Shown here: in pieces, positions 16,101-23,785 of the stretch
How the letters are laid out: every line of letters starts with the position of its first letter
How positions within the stretch are numbered: position 1 is the first letter of the stretch
Origin: GCA-2746795 sp964643965
GTDB taxonomy: Bacteria > Chloroflexota > Anaerolineae > Promineifilales > Promineifilaceae
NCBI GenBank assembly: GCA_964643965.1
Contig: CAZXVH010000066.1
Coordinates: 1-29,454 of the forward strand
Direction of reading: 5' to 3'
Length of the DNA: 29,454 nucleotides
The notes under the pieces: generated by a model
Seen by the model: only the letters and a program-made list of their open reading frames with translations
Told to the model about the DNA's origin: nothing
The model's database searches: none
Translations under genes and position numbers: made by a program

Positions 16101-17766
16101 CAGCGCCGGTTTGTACGTCTCCGAGGATGGCGGCGACAGTTGGCAGATCGTGCCCGGTTATGAAGACACAGGCATTTCTTCGTTGGCGATCTCTCCCGGT
16201 TGGCCGGGCCATGCCGTGCTGTTGGTGGGCACGAGTACCGGCGTTTACCGGCTGCTGACGGCCGATTTCAATGTGGGTGAAACGCGGCAGGCGACGCAGG
16301 GGCTTATGATCTTGCCTTCAACGGTGCTGGCGCTGGCGCCGGACGAGACTTTGCTACTGGCAGGCACGAGCGGTCATGGCGTGTATGGTAGTAGCGATGG
16401 CGGCGGCAGTTGGCAGCCCACCGGCTTGAGCGGGGGCACGGTTAGAGCGTTGGCGGTTTCGCCCGATTTCGCCCTGGATCAAACGCTTTTTGCGGCGTCA
16501 GGCGACAAGTACACCGGCTATTCCCGCAGCACGGATGGCGGGGCCAGTTGGCAAAACCTGTACGGCATTTACAATCGGGCCAGCCTGGCTCTTTCGCCTG
16601 ATTATGCCGCTGACCAGACGCTTTTTGCTACCGGTGAGGATTCGGGCAAGATCAAAAAGTCTATCGATGGCGGCGACAGTTGGCAGGAAGTGACTTCGTG
16701 GGATCGCAACCGGGGCGGTATGGAGCTTATGTGGGCGGATGATGGGGGGGCGAACGGCCGTTTGTTTATCGGCTCTTATCAAGGCGTATGGTACTCAGGG
16801 GATGAGGGCGCCACGTGGCAGCAGGCGGCCAGCGGCCTGGTAAATGGCTATTCTGTGTGGACGCTGCGAGCCTCGCCCACCTTTGCCGTGGATCACACCT
16901 TGCTGGCCCTGGGAGAGAACGGTGGACCAGATGGCGTCTTCAAATCGGTGGACGGAGGCGTGAACTGGACGCCGGTCAACGCCGGTTTGCCAGACGAGTC
17001 CGTGCTAGACGTGGCCTTCTCGCCCAATTTTGCCACCGACCAGACGGCTTATCTGGTGACTCCTTATACGTTGTACCGTTCGTTCAATGGGGGTGCAACT
17101 TGGATAGCGGTCGGTTCGCCGCCGGAAACGCCTGGTTTGCAGGCTGTGCTGGTAGATAGCGACGGCGCGGTATTTGTCTCCAGCGCCACAGGGGTGTGGC
17201 GTTATCACACGGTGGCGCAGGATGTGGTGGTGAACGGCGGTTTTGAAGCCGATAGCGGTTGGCAGTTGCCGCAAACGCCCATTCCGGCCAATTACAGTAC
17301 CCGGGTGGTTTATAACGGGCAGCGTTCCATGCGCATTGGCCTGGATAATGGGGCCAATATCAATGGCTACTCCTCGGCGCGGCAAACGGTGACGCTGCCG
17401 GATGAGGCGCTGCTGGCTCAGTTGACATTTTATCTGTATCCCGTGACGGGGGAAGAAACGGCCGTTGCCGCCCCACCGGCCAATCCAGAAAGTCTAACGA
17501 CCGGCGACGCCCAGTACGTCCTGCTTTACGGTGACGGCGGCGTGTTGCTGGAAACCTTGTATTGGGATTTGAGCAACGCTCAGGCGTGGCAAAAGCATAC
17601 CATCAGCCTGGCTGAATATGGCGGGCAGACTTTGCTGCTCCATTTTGGCGTCTACAATGACGGCCAAAACGGGGCCACCGGCCTGTTTGTAGATGATGTC
17701 TCCCTGCTGGTGATGGATGGCAGCCTTTACCCGCACCGCGTCTATTTGCCGGGGATTATGCGGTAA
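13123..17766 (+). CDS. Giant secreted BNR/Asp-box beta-propeller-like protein
   Basis: A 1547-residue exported protein. Residues 1-23 form a signal peptide (KR, then a hydrophobic core, ending VQA before GEAA). The body (about 30-1360) is made of roughly 50-60-residue units. Each combines a strand block of the type LAxSPxFAxDxTLFA with an Asp-box such as STDGGASW, SEDGGDSW or SVDGGVTW. I count about 25 Asp-box-like motifs, enough for several consecutive beta-propellers of the sialidase/YCF48/VPS10-like fold. Residues 1368-1535 (NGGFEADSGWQLP to FVDDVSLLV) look like a jelly-roll carbohydrate-binding module of the CBM4/9 type. The C-terminus is YPHRVYLPGIMR. No catalytic set of a sialidase was identified, so a binding or scaffold role at the cell surface is as likely as an enzyme. 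Confidence 0.85.
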   Translation: MKRSLSISVLLFVLIGFIGVVQAGEAAVLIAAHPSLSTWQTLPGPTGGSMADIVLSPAYPMPQTLFAGLRGQGVYRSDDGAYSWQTTGSGDWLVVDLAISPTFAADETLFALAGDWATGYTIQRTTDSGQTWQASSSPVSFTSGRRLALSPDFANDRLIYLVTADADNTFVSVDGGETFALAGGWFASHQVNELVFSPAFAADRTLFALVDQGGVYRSTDAGSSWLPLEISRTYTALAVSPDYATDGVLTAVSTDGSLYVSTNNGATWTLGSGVTLGIGGEISLTFSPTFADDQVMMAASSTDDSPARSIDGGLTWQWVGPYDPGMAYADGMIGGDVFALALAPEQDWAGVQFAATSGGVAYSSNRGDGWLQMNKGLPHLPVRSVALAPGSPNIMLAGTEYYEMRFFDGSAVPGDGNVQWSQNGGRNWRHVTGRLGRVNRVAFSPNFANDQTAFAAAGMVGQHGLAAGGLYRSTDNSATWTAVFTPAGHAFQTVALSPNFASDGTVWASAVSANSAIGLYRSTNGGGSWANIAPGRNITLLAVSPNYARDHTLFAGMGDDGIHRSVDGGVTWTRALDVAYPTALAISPAYGASRTVFAAARSSVDGATAVYRSTNNGLTWQELHTGIPTEQNGANLIVSTLAFAVDGSVLAGVQYGKAGEAVYSYRSPDGGASWQMVDGPLTAAHLAQFATTPSGSFDLFAATDTGIQQVTVHPGEAAEPGIWQSSGPRGGQADALAVSPNFANDGIAFTGEWSTNFQGSEWGSRLIKSTNFGQTWAESAAGTATYGNETAVHDYAFSPNFASDQTVFAATGGGLFQSSDGGVNWLRNEALYQGPPGSIYGVAAAPDFASSGHLMAWGGYGGLFVSEDGGDSWETAVSHFVEAAIYSPAFASDQTAFIADAYFENGQSLQRIAKTTDSGVTWNKVYSASVASLAVSPDFAVDQTLFAGGWQFYKSTDGGASWITRTVAADSGRIDSLAVSPAYALDQTIFAGASAGLYVSEDGGDSWQIVPGYEDTGISSLAISPGWPGHAVLLVGTSTGVYRLLTADFNVGETRQATQGLMILPSTVLALAPDETLLLAGTSGHGVYGSSDGGGSWQPTGLSGGTVRALAVSPDFALDQTLFAASGDKYTGYSRSTDGGASWQNLYGIYNRASLALSPDYAADQTLFATGEDSGKIKKSIDGGDSWQEVTSWDRNRGGMELMWADDGGANGRLFIGSYQGVWYSGDEGATWQQAASGLVNGYSVWTLRASPTFAVDHTLLALGENGGPDGVFKSVDGGVNWTPVNAGLPDESVLDVAFSPNFATDQTAYLVTPYTLYRSFNGGATWIAVGSPPETPGLQAVLVDSDGAVFVSSATGVWRYHTVAQDVVVNGGFEADSGWQLPQTPIPANYSTRVVYNGQRSMRIGLDNGANINGYSSARQTVTLPDEALLAQLTFYLYPVTGEETAVAAPPANPESLTTGDAQYVLLYGDGGVLLETLYWDLSNAQAWQKHTISLAEYGGQTLLLHFGVYNDGQNGATGLFVDDVSLLVMDGSLYPHRVYLPGIMR

Positions 17767-17778
17767 GGTTGCAAAGTT

Positions 17779-17815
17779 GCAGGTGGCAGGGTTGCAAGTT
17801 AACTTTGCCACCTGC
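17779..17815. terminator. Hairpin of the GTGGCAGG repeat family after the BNR-repeat gene
   Basis: Arms GCAGGTGGCA (17779-17788) and TGCCACCTGC (17806-17815) are exact reverse complements with a 17-nt loop. They begin 12 bp after the stop codon. There is no T-tract, so termination is only a possibility. The sequence belongs to the same repeat vocabulary as 11346-11400 and 21054-21113. Confidence 0.4.
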
Positions 17816-17895
17816 CACCCTATCCAAACCGAAGCAGGAACACAGAGCCGCACGGAGGAGTCACAGAGATTACAGAGAGTTTTAGAGGATTGACA

Positions 17896-18945
17896 TCAAG
17901 ATTGTACTGCTTTATCCCCCACAAAACAGGTCAGGTGATGGCCGGGGCGAATGGTGGCGTGAACGGCCGTTCCCACCCCAAACTGCATCTGATGCGACTG
18001 CCAACTGGCGACCACGCTGCCATCGGGCAAGGTCACCTGGTAGCGGTAAGAGATGCCTTGAAACTGCCGTCCCAGGATGCGGCTGCCGCCTTCAGCATCC
18101 GCCGTTAGTTTGACATCATCAGGACGCACCAACACAGAAACGGCCGTTCCCGGAGCCAGGCTCGTTTTCTGCGGCTGAAAACCAAGTGGGGTCTCGATGC
18201 CTTCGGCCTGCACCACGCCCGGGATGAAGTCGGAATGGCCCATAAACGCCGCCACAAAACGGGTGCGCGGCGCGTGGAACACCCGCTCCGGCGTATCCAA
18301 CTGCTCCAGCCGCCCGGCGTTCATCACCGCCACCTCATCCCCCACAAACAGCGCTTCTTCTTGATCGTGCGTCACAAAAACGGCCGTGGCTCCGCTGGCT
18401 TTGAGCAATGTTTTCACTTCCTGGCGCACAGTTTGGCGCAGGGCTGCATCCAGGTTGGAGAATGGTTCATCCAGCAGGAGGACGGCCGGTCGCGGAGCCA
18501 GCGCCCGCGCCAGGGCCACCCGCTGCTGCTGCCCGCCAGACAGTTCATGAGGCATCCGTTTGCCCAGCCCGGCCAGCCCGACAAAGGCCAGCATCTCCTC
18601 CATACGCGCCTGCCTCTGCGGGCTGCGCGGCAGGCCAAAGGCCACGTTGTCGGCCACGCTGAGGTGGGGAAAGATGGCGTAATCCTGGAAGACCATGCCT
18701 ACGCGCCGTTTTTCCGGGGGGGTGTGGAAACGGCCGTTTGCCATTTCCTGCCCATCGATCCAGATAGCGCCGCTATCCAACTGCTCAAAACCGGCGATCA
18801 GGCGCAGCGTCGTCGTTTTGCCGCAGCCGCTCGGCCCCAGCAGCGCCAAAATCTGCCCCTGCGCCACGCGCAAAGAGACATCATCCACCACAGGCACAGC
18901 GCCAAAAGATTTCATTAAATTACGACAAAGAACGGTGGGATTCAT
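17896..18945 (-). CDS. fbpC: Ferric-iron-type ABC importer ATPase
   Basis: A 349-residue ABC ATPase of the FbpC/PotA type that powers uptake through the permease encoded upstream. It shows Walker A GPSGCGKTT, Q-loop VFQDYAIFPHLSV, signature LSGGQQQRVALARAL, Walker B AVLLLDEPFSNLD and the switch histidine in VFVTHDQEEA. A C-terminal TOBE-like regulatory domain (residues 235-349, VLVRPDDVKL) follows. The start ATG at 18945 gives MNPTVLCRNLMKSFG; an upstream ATG at 18972 is less likely, and neither has a good Shine-Dalgarno. It is the third gene of the fbpA-fbpB-fbpC unit, separated from fbpB by 96 bp that hold a large imperfect hairpin. Confidence 0.85.
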   Translation of the reverse strand: MNPTVLCRNLMKSFGAVPVVDDVSLRVAQGQILALLGPSGCGKTTTLRLIAGFEQLDSGAIWIDGQEMANGRFHTPPEKRRVGMVFQDYAIFPHLSVADNVAFGLPRSPQRQARMEEMLAFVGLAGLGKRMPHELSGGQQQRVALARALAPRPAVLLLDEPFSNLDAALRQTVRQEVKTLLKASGATAVFVTHDQEEALFVGDEVAVMNAGRLEQLDTPERVFHAPRTRFVAAFMGHSDFIPGVVQAEGIETPLGFQPQKTSLAPGTAVSVLVRPDDVKLTADAEGGSRILGRQFQGISYRYQVTLPDGSVVASWQSHQMQFGVGTAVHATIRPGHHLTCFVGDKAVQS

Positions 18946-18960
18946 GAGAAGAAATATATT

Positions 18961-19025
18961 ACAAAGGCACAAAGTTACAAGGAAACAAAGAAGCCCTTTG
19001 TATCTTCCTGTCTTTGTCCCTTTGT
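18961..19025. repeat. 65-bp imperfect inverted repeat between fbpB and fbpC
   Basis: Two 30-nt arms (18961-18990 and 18996-19025) around a 5-nt loop match at 23 of 30 positions by my hand alignment. They are built from ACAAAGG/CACAAAG-type words on the left arm. The hairpin fills the fbpB-fbpC intergenic space and could tune expression of fbpC or be a mobile repeat. Confidence 0.65.
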
Positions 19026-19041
19026 TATGAGTTTTTTTAAT

Positions 19042-20718
19042 CTATTTATCACGCAGGGTAAGCAGCGCCAACGGCACACAGGAGAGCAGCAGGAGCAGCA
19101 GGGTGGGTGCGGCGGCGCGGGCGAAGAAGGCTTCGTTGATGTTGCCCCAAATTTGGGCTGACAGGGTATTGAAACCCAATGGGCTGAGGATGAGCGTGGC
19201 CGGCAGCTCTTTCATGGCGGTCAGGAAGACCAACGCGCCGCCCGCCAGGATGCCCGGCCGTACCAGGGGGAAGGTGATGGCTCGGAAGACGGCAAACGGC
19301 CGTTTCCCTAAACTGCGCCCCGCCTCTTCCAAACTCAACGAAACTTGCAACAAAGAGGAGCGTTCTGTGCCCACCGCCTGCGGTAAAAAGAGAATGACAT
19401 AGGCCGCCAGCAGCATGGGCAAGGTTTGGTAAAGCGAACGGGCGTAATTGGCCCCAAAAAAGACCAGCGCCAGGGCGATGACGATGCCTGGCAGGGCATA
19501 ACTGACGTAACTGATTTGTTCGAAAAAGCGGCTCAATCTGCCCGGCCGGCGCACCACCAAAATGGCGATGGGCAGCGCCAGGGCCATAGTCAGCAGGGCG
19601 GCCAACAGCGCCGCCAGCAGGGAATTGCTCGCCGGTTCGATGAGGCTGAACAGCGAGGCCACGTTGCTGCTGGGGGCGCTTAAATCGCGCACCCCCCAAT
19701 CCTGCTGCCAGCCGCGCCCAAACCAGTAGAGCAGCCCGGCCGTTGGTACAATCAGGCTGGCAAAGACCACGCCGCCCACAAAAAGCAAGGCGGGCAGCTT
19801 CCAAAAGCCCAGAGCCACCGGCTGCCGTTTCCGCGCCGCGCCGCTGGAGAGGCGAGCATATTGGGCCTTGCCCCGGCTGCGCTGCTCAAAGATGAGGAGA
19901 ACGGCCGTTACCCCCACCAATATCAAGGCCAGCGCCGCCGCTTCCGTCAGTTTGTAACCCACATAGCGGTTGTAGATGATGCGCGTGAAGGTGCTGAACT
20001 GCATCATCGTCACCGCGCCAAAGTCACGCATGACGTAAAGCGCCGTCAGCAAGCCGCCGGCCACCACAGCCGGGCGCAGGCTGGGCAGCGTCACCCGGCG
20101 GAAGGCGGCCCAGGGCGAAAGGCCCAAACTGCGGGCCGCTTCGGTGAGCGCCGGGTCCAGGCGTTGCAGGGCGGCGCGGGTGGTGAGCAAAATGTAGGGA
20201 TAACTGATGAGAGTCAGCACTAAAAATGCGCCGGGAAAACCGTAGAGGGAGGGTAATTTCTCGATGCCGGTCAGGGGGTAGAGAGTCTGTTGCAGCAATC
20301 CTTTAGGGGTGAGGATAGAAGCGTAAACAAAAGCGGCCACGTAACTGGGCATCACCAGGGGCAGCGCCGCCAGCACTGCCCATAGGCGACGGCCGGGCAG
20401 ATCGGTGGCGGTTGTCAGCCAGGCCAGGGGCACGGCCAGAGCGACGCCGGCCAGGGTGACGCTGCCGGCCAGCAGCAAGGTGTTGCTCAAAACGCTCCAG
20501 GTGCGCGGCCGCAGCAGAGTGTCGAGGGTCTCTTGGCCGGCGCTGGCGGCGCGCAGCAGCAGATAGGCGGGCGTCAGCAAAACGAGCGCCGCTGCCAACC
20601 CCGCCCCCACCACCAGGATGATGTGGAAGAGGGACCAAGACGGCCGGGAAAACGGCCGTTTCCTCTCTGTCGTTGTGCGTGGTTTTGCCCGCAGGCTGAT
20701 GTTGTCGATGACGCTCAT
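19042..20718 (-). CDS. fbpB: Ferric-iron-type ABC importer permease (double domain)
   Basis: A 558-residue permease with two fused MetI-like transmembrane halves (about 12 hydrophobic segments), as in FbpB/SfuB iron importers. Each half carries an EAA loop that contacts the ATPase: EAARSLGLSPWAAFRRVTLP in the first and EAGRSLGKRPFAVFRAITFP in the second. The second loop includes KRPF, coded by a copy of the AACGGCCGTT palindrome. The ATG at 20718 is formed at the very edge of the upstream heptamer array (AATTCAT followed by G). Hence no Shine-Dalgarno is present, and no better internal start is visible before the first membrane segment. It is followed by fbpC. Confidence 0.85.
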   Translation of the reverse strand: MSVIDNISLRAKPRTTTERKRPFSRPSWSLFHIILVVGAGLAAALVLLTPAYLLLRAASAGQETLDTLLRPRTWSVLSNTLLLAGSVTLAGVALAVPLAWLTTATDLPGRRLWAVLAALPLVMPSYVAAFVYASILTPKGLLQQTLYPLTGIEKLPSLYGFPGAFLVLTLISYPYILLTTRAALQRLDPALTEAARSLGLSPWAAFRRVTLPSLRPAVVAGGLLTALYVMRDFGAVTMMQFSTFTRIIYNRYVGYKLTEAAALALILVGVTAVLLIFEQRSRGKAQYARLSSGAARKRQPVALGFWKLPALLFVGGVVFASLIVPTAGLLYWFGRGWQQDWGVRDLSAPSSNVASLFSLIEPASNSLLAALLAALLTMALALPIAILVVRRPGRLSRFFEQISYVSYALPGIVIALALVFFGANYARSLYQTLPMLLAAYVILFLPQAVGTERSSLLQVSLSLEEAGRSLGKRPFAVFRAITFPLVRPGILAGGALVFLTAMKELPATLILSPLGFNTLSAQIWGNINEAFFARAAAPTLLLLLLSCVPLALLTLRDK

Positions 20719-20950
20719 GAATTATGAATTGTGAATTGTGAATTGTGAATGGTGAATTGTGAATGGTAAATTGTGAATGGTAAATTGTGAATGGTNNNNN
20801 NNNNNNNNNNNNNNNNNNNNNNNNNNNNNNNNNNNNNNNNNNNNNNNNNNNNNNNNNNNNNNNNNNNNNNNNNNNNNNNNNNNNNNNNNNNNNNNAATTG
20901 TGAATGGTAAATTGTGAATGGTAAATTGTGAATGGTAAATTGTGAATGGT
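20719..20950. repeat. Heptanucleotide tandem array (GTGAATK)n interrupted by an assembly gap
   Basis: Seven-base units GTGAATT, GTGAATG and GTAAATT alternate on both sides of a run of 100 Ns. The array reaches the fbpB start codon. The remaining sequence up to fbpA (20951-21107) holds no gene that I can see, only the hairpin at 21054-21113. True array length is unknown because the gap size is a placeholder. Confidence 0.9.
20796..20895. other. Assembly gap of exactly 100 N
   Basis: A run of exactly 100 unknown bases sits inside the heptamer array, the usual form of a scaffold join of unknown size. Both flanks carry the same repeat, so the array probably defeated assembly. Confidence 0.95.
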
Positions 20951-21053
20951 GAGCAGCCAGATTATGGCGCTCCTGGCAATGAAAACAATGGCAGGCGTTA
21001 AACTAATGATTTACATAGGTGTAAACTGAATTTAACAGCGGTTCAAAATTGAA

Positions 21054-21113
21054 TGAGTAGCGAGTGGCGGGTGGCATAATCACCCGCCACCTGCCACCCG
21101 CCATTCGTCACTC
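21054..21113. terminator. GC-rich hairpin at the 3' end of fbpA
   Basis: Arms GTGGCGGGTG (21064-21073) and CACCCGCCAC (21081-21090) enclose a 7-nt loop. A longer alternative pairing joins 21054-21075 with 21092-21113. It overlaps the last codons of fbpA and belongs to the GTGGC(A/G)GG repeat family. It might terminate or attenuate transcription between fbpA and fbpB; no T-tract is present. Confidence 0.4.
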
Positions 21114-22163
21114 AATAATGCCCAAATCCAGCAGCATCTCCTGGGTGCCAGCCAGGTCCGCCAGGTCGGATAGGCTGATGTGGGCGGCGACGGCATCCAG
21201 CTCTGCCAGCGGCGGCAACCCGGCGACGGTACTCACGCCTTCGATGAGAGGATACTCAAACGTCTGATCCGCGAAATATTGCTGCCCTGTTTCAGAGAGC
21301 AAAAACGCGATGAATGTCTGGGCGTTCTCCGCGTTCTTGGCCGTTTTCAGAATGCCGGCCCCAGCCACCAGGATCAGAGAGCCGGGACCGCCGCCAGGCA
21401 GGAAGTAGTTGCGAGCGGTAAAGCTCTCTCCTTCTTCGCTGAGGAAGCGGTAGAGGTAATAATGGTTGACAAACCCGGCGTCTACTTCGCCGGCGGCCAC
21501 GCCGGCCACGATGGGCGTATTTTTAGGGTAGACGATGGGGTTGTTGGCCTGAATGCCTTGCAGCCATTCTCGCGTTTTCTCGTCGCCCCACACCGAGCGC
21601 ATGGCCGTGACCATGGCCTGGAAGGAGGCATTGCTGGGCGCCCAACCTAAACGGCCGTTCCATTCCGGCTCCGTAAATCCCCATAAATCATCAGGCAGTT
21701 GGCTGGCCGGGTCGGTGATGACATCGGTGTTGTAGACCACCGTGCGGGCGCGGCCAGAGATGCCCACCCAACTGCCATCTTCCGCCTGGAAACGGGGCGG
21801 CGCTTGCCCCAGAATCTCGGTTGGCAGGGGGGCCAGCAGCCCGGCGTTTTGCACCGCGCCCAGTCCACCCGGGTCTTGGGCGAAGAAGAGATCGGCCGGG
21901 GAATTGGCCCCTTCTTCCATGAGGACGCCGGCCAATTCGGCCGTATCACCGTAGCGCACCTCCACGTTGATGCCGGTTGATTCGGCAAATTGATCGATGA
22001 TGGGCTGCACCAAACTGTCTGAGCGGCCGGAATAGATGACCAGCTTTTCGCTCGTCGGCTCGCTGTGGGTTGTATTTGCGCCCGAACCGGCGGCGGGCTG
22101 GCAGGCGGCCAGGGCCAGGATGAGCAGAAGGATGGGCAACAGATGTTTGAGTCGCATGGACAT
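21108..22163 (-). CDS. fbpA: Ferric-iron-type ABC substrate-binding lipoprotein
   Basis: A 351-residue substrate-binding lipoprotein of the FbpA/FutA class. The signal peptide ends in the lipobox LALAAC (Cys at about residue 20), followed by a short Gly/Ser/Thr-rich linker. The mature protein starts KLVIYSGRSDSLVQPIIDQF. It includes FFAQDPGGLGA, GRARTVVYNTD, LGWAPSNASFQAMV and, importantly, GFVNHYYLYRF, whose adjacent Tyr pair is the ferric-ion ligand signature of FbpA proteins. The start ATG at 22163 is supported by GGAGG 6 bp upstream. It heads the fbpA-fbpB-fbpC unit on the minus strand. I looked for a Fur-type operator in 22164-22345 and found none convincing, so regulation is open. Confidence 0.88.
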   Translation of the reverse strand: MSMRLKHLLPILLLILALAACQPAAGSGANTTHSEPTSEKLVIYSGRSDSLVQPIIDQFAESTGINVEVRYGDTAELAGVLMEEGANSPADLFFAQDPGGLGAVQNAGLLAPLPTEILGQAPPRFQAEDGSWVGISGRARTVVYNTDVITDPASQLPDDLWGFTEPEWNGRLGWAPSNASFQAMVTAMRSVWGDEKTREWLQGIQANNPIVYPKNTPIVAGVAAGEVDAGFVNHYYLYRFLSEEGESFTARNYFLPGGGPGSLILVAGAGILKTAKNAENAQTFIAFLLSETGQQYFADQTFEYPLIEGVSTVAGLPPLAELDAVAAHISLSDLADLAGTQEMLLDLGIIE

Positions 22164-22345
22164 AAAAAACCTCCGATGAGATATAAATTTGTTGGGCGAT
22201 TATGTGGAAGGGACGGGATAATTTCTACAACGGCCGTTAAATTGAAACTTGACCGGCACATAACTAAAAATGCACTGCCGTTAAGGGAAGGATTGGTGGG
22301 TGATTCAATTCAATGTTAACCGGGGTGAATTTTGACTTGTGGCGA

Positions 22346-23785
22346 TTACTGCGGAAGCGCATCCAGGTAAACAACCCGATCCGCCACCTGCGCCACCAGC
22401 GCCGCATCATGTGTCACCAGCAAAATGGCTTTGCCCTGCGCCAGCCAGCCCTGCCAGATGGCGGCCAGCGCTTCTTTGGCGCGGAAATCCAGGCCGCGTG
22501 TTGGCTCATCGAGCAAAATCAGCGCCGGTTCCGTGACGGTGACAGCGCCCAGCGCCACCCGCTGCCGCTGCCCCACCGATAGATCACGCGGGTAGGCGTT
22601 TGCCACTTCTGCCACTCCCAATTGCGCCAGCAATCTATTCGCTGCCGGAGAATCAGGCGGTAAGCCGTGATTTTGCAGGGTGATGGCCAGCTCTTCAGCT
22701 ACACTGTCGGCAAAGAGCAGGTCGTCGGGGTTTTGTGGTAGATAGGCGACTTCTTTGCAGATGTCGGCGATGGTGCGTTTGTGGGTGGAACGGCCGTTTA
22801 TCAGCACATCTCCCGCCTTTACCGGCAACAGCCCCACCACACAACGCAGCAACGTGCTTTTGCCCGCCCCATTTTCGCCCATCAAGGCCACCAACTCGCC
22901 TGGCTCCACATGCAAGTTCATAGCCTGCAAAACGGCCGTTTCCCCATAGGCAAAGGAGAGATTTTTCACCTGCAACACAGGCTTGTCGGGTGGCGGCGCT
23001 GCCTTGATTTCAATACGGGTATTGATTTCGAGGGGGGAATAAGGCAGGCTGGCCAGGGCTTCCTGAGGCGGCGCGTCCAGCGTTAAGCGTCCAGCTTCCA
23101 GGTAAACTACTCGCGTCATCGCCGACCATACCCGTTCCAGGCGATGCTCGGCCAGGACGATGGTGTAACCATGTTCCTGGTTGAGTTGGATCAACGCCTC
23201 CATCAAATCGGCAGCAGCATGGGGATCGAGCTGGCTGGTCGGTTCATCCAGCACCAGCAGCGACGGTTGTAAAACGAGCGCACTGGCCAGGGCTACTTTT
23301 TGCCGTTCGCCACCAGAGAGGGACCGTAACGGCCGTTCCCGCAACGCCGTCAAGTTAAGCAAAGCCAGCGCCTCACGCACCCGCGTTTGCATCTGCTGCT
23401 GCACGTGGGCCGCTTCCTCCCTGCTTTCCCGGCCCCGTTTGCGAAATTCCAGACTGCTCTCCAGGCCAAAGGCGATTTCTGGCTCGACTTGATCCAGCAC
23501 AGCCTGTGCTTCCGGGTTCTGAAAGACAAAACCGACGTGCTGGCTCATCTGCTGCGGCCCCACCGCCAACGTGTCCAGGCCGTTGACGCGCACCTGGCCT
23601 TGAATGACGCCACCGCTGAGATGGGGAATCAAGCCGTTGAGACAACGCATCAAGGTGCTTTTGCCACAACCCGATTCCCCCGCCAACAGCACAAATTCAC
23701 CGGCGTCGATATGCAGCGAAACGTCCTGCAAGGCTGGCGTTTCCCGTTCGGGATAAGTGAAGGAGAGGCCGGTAATATCAATCAC
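22346..23785 (-). CDS. ecfA: ECF transporter ATPase, two fused ABC domains
   Basis: A 479-residue protein with two ABC ATPase domains in one chain, equivalent to the EcfA1-EcfA2 pair of energy-coupling-factor vitamin importers. The first domain (about 1-225) has GESGCGKST, Q-loop VFQNPEAQ, LSGGERQKVALASAL and LLVLDEPTSQLD. The second (about 265-479) has GENGAGKSTLL, YLPQNPDDLLF, LSVGQRQRVALGAV (a variant signature with Val in place of Gly) and LILLDEPTRGLD. The start is GTG 23785, overlapping the ecfT stop in GTGATTGA, which implies translational coupling. It is the last gene of the putative B12 operon. The next gene downstream, fbpA, is 182 bp away and has its own strong ribosome site. Confidence 0.9.
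   Translation of the reverse strand: MIDITGLSFTYPERETPALQDVSLHIDAGEFVLLAGESGCGKSTLMRCLNGLIPHLSGGVIQGQVRVNGLDTLAVGPQQMSQHVGFVFQNPEAQAVLDQVEPEIAFGLESSLEFRKRGRESREEAAHVQQQMQTRVREALALLNLTALRERPLRSLSGGERQKVALASALVLQPSLLVLDEPTSQLDPHAAADLMEALIQLNQEHGYTIVLAEHRLERVWSAMTRVVYLEAGRLTLDAPPQEALASLPYSPLEINTRIEIKAAPPPDKPVLQVKNLSFAYGETAVLQAMNLHVEPGELVALMGENGAGKSTLLRCVVGLLPVKAGDVLINGRSTHKRTIADICKEVAYLPQNPDDLLFADSVAEELAITLQNHGLPPDSPAANRLLAQLGVAEVANAYPRDLSVGQRQRVALGAVTVTEPALILLDEPTRGLDFRAKEALAAIWQGWLAQGKAILLVTHDAALVAQVADRVVYLDALPQ

Noticed and set aside
17755..17766. Sortase signal at the end of the BNR-repeat protein (LPGIM)
   Set aside because: It does not fit LPxTG, and there is no hydrophobic helix and basic tail after it.
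22164..22345. Fur-type operator or terminator upstream of fbpA
   Set aside because: I saw no convincing Fur-box palindrome and no hairpin with a T-tract; only the iterated AACGGCCGTT palindrome occurs here.
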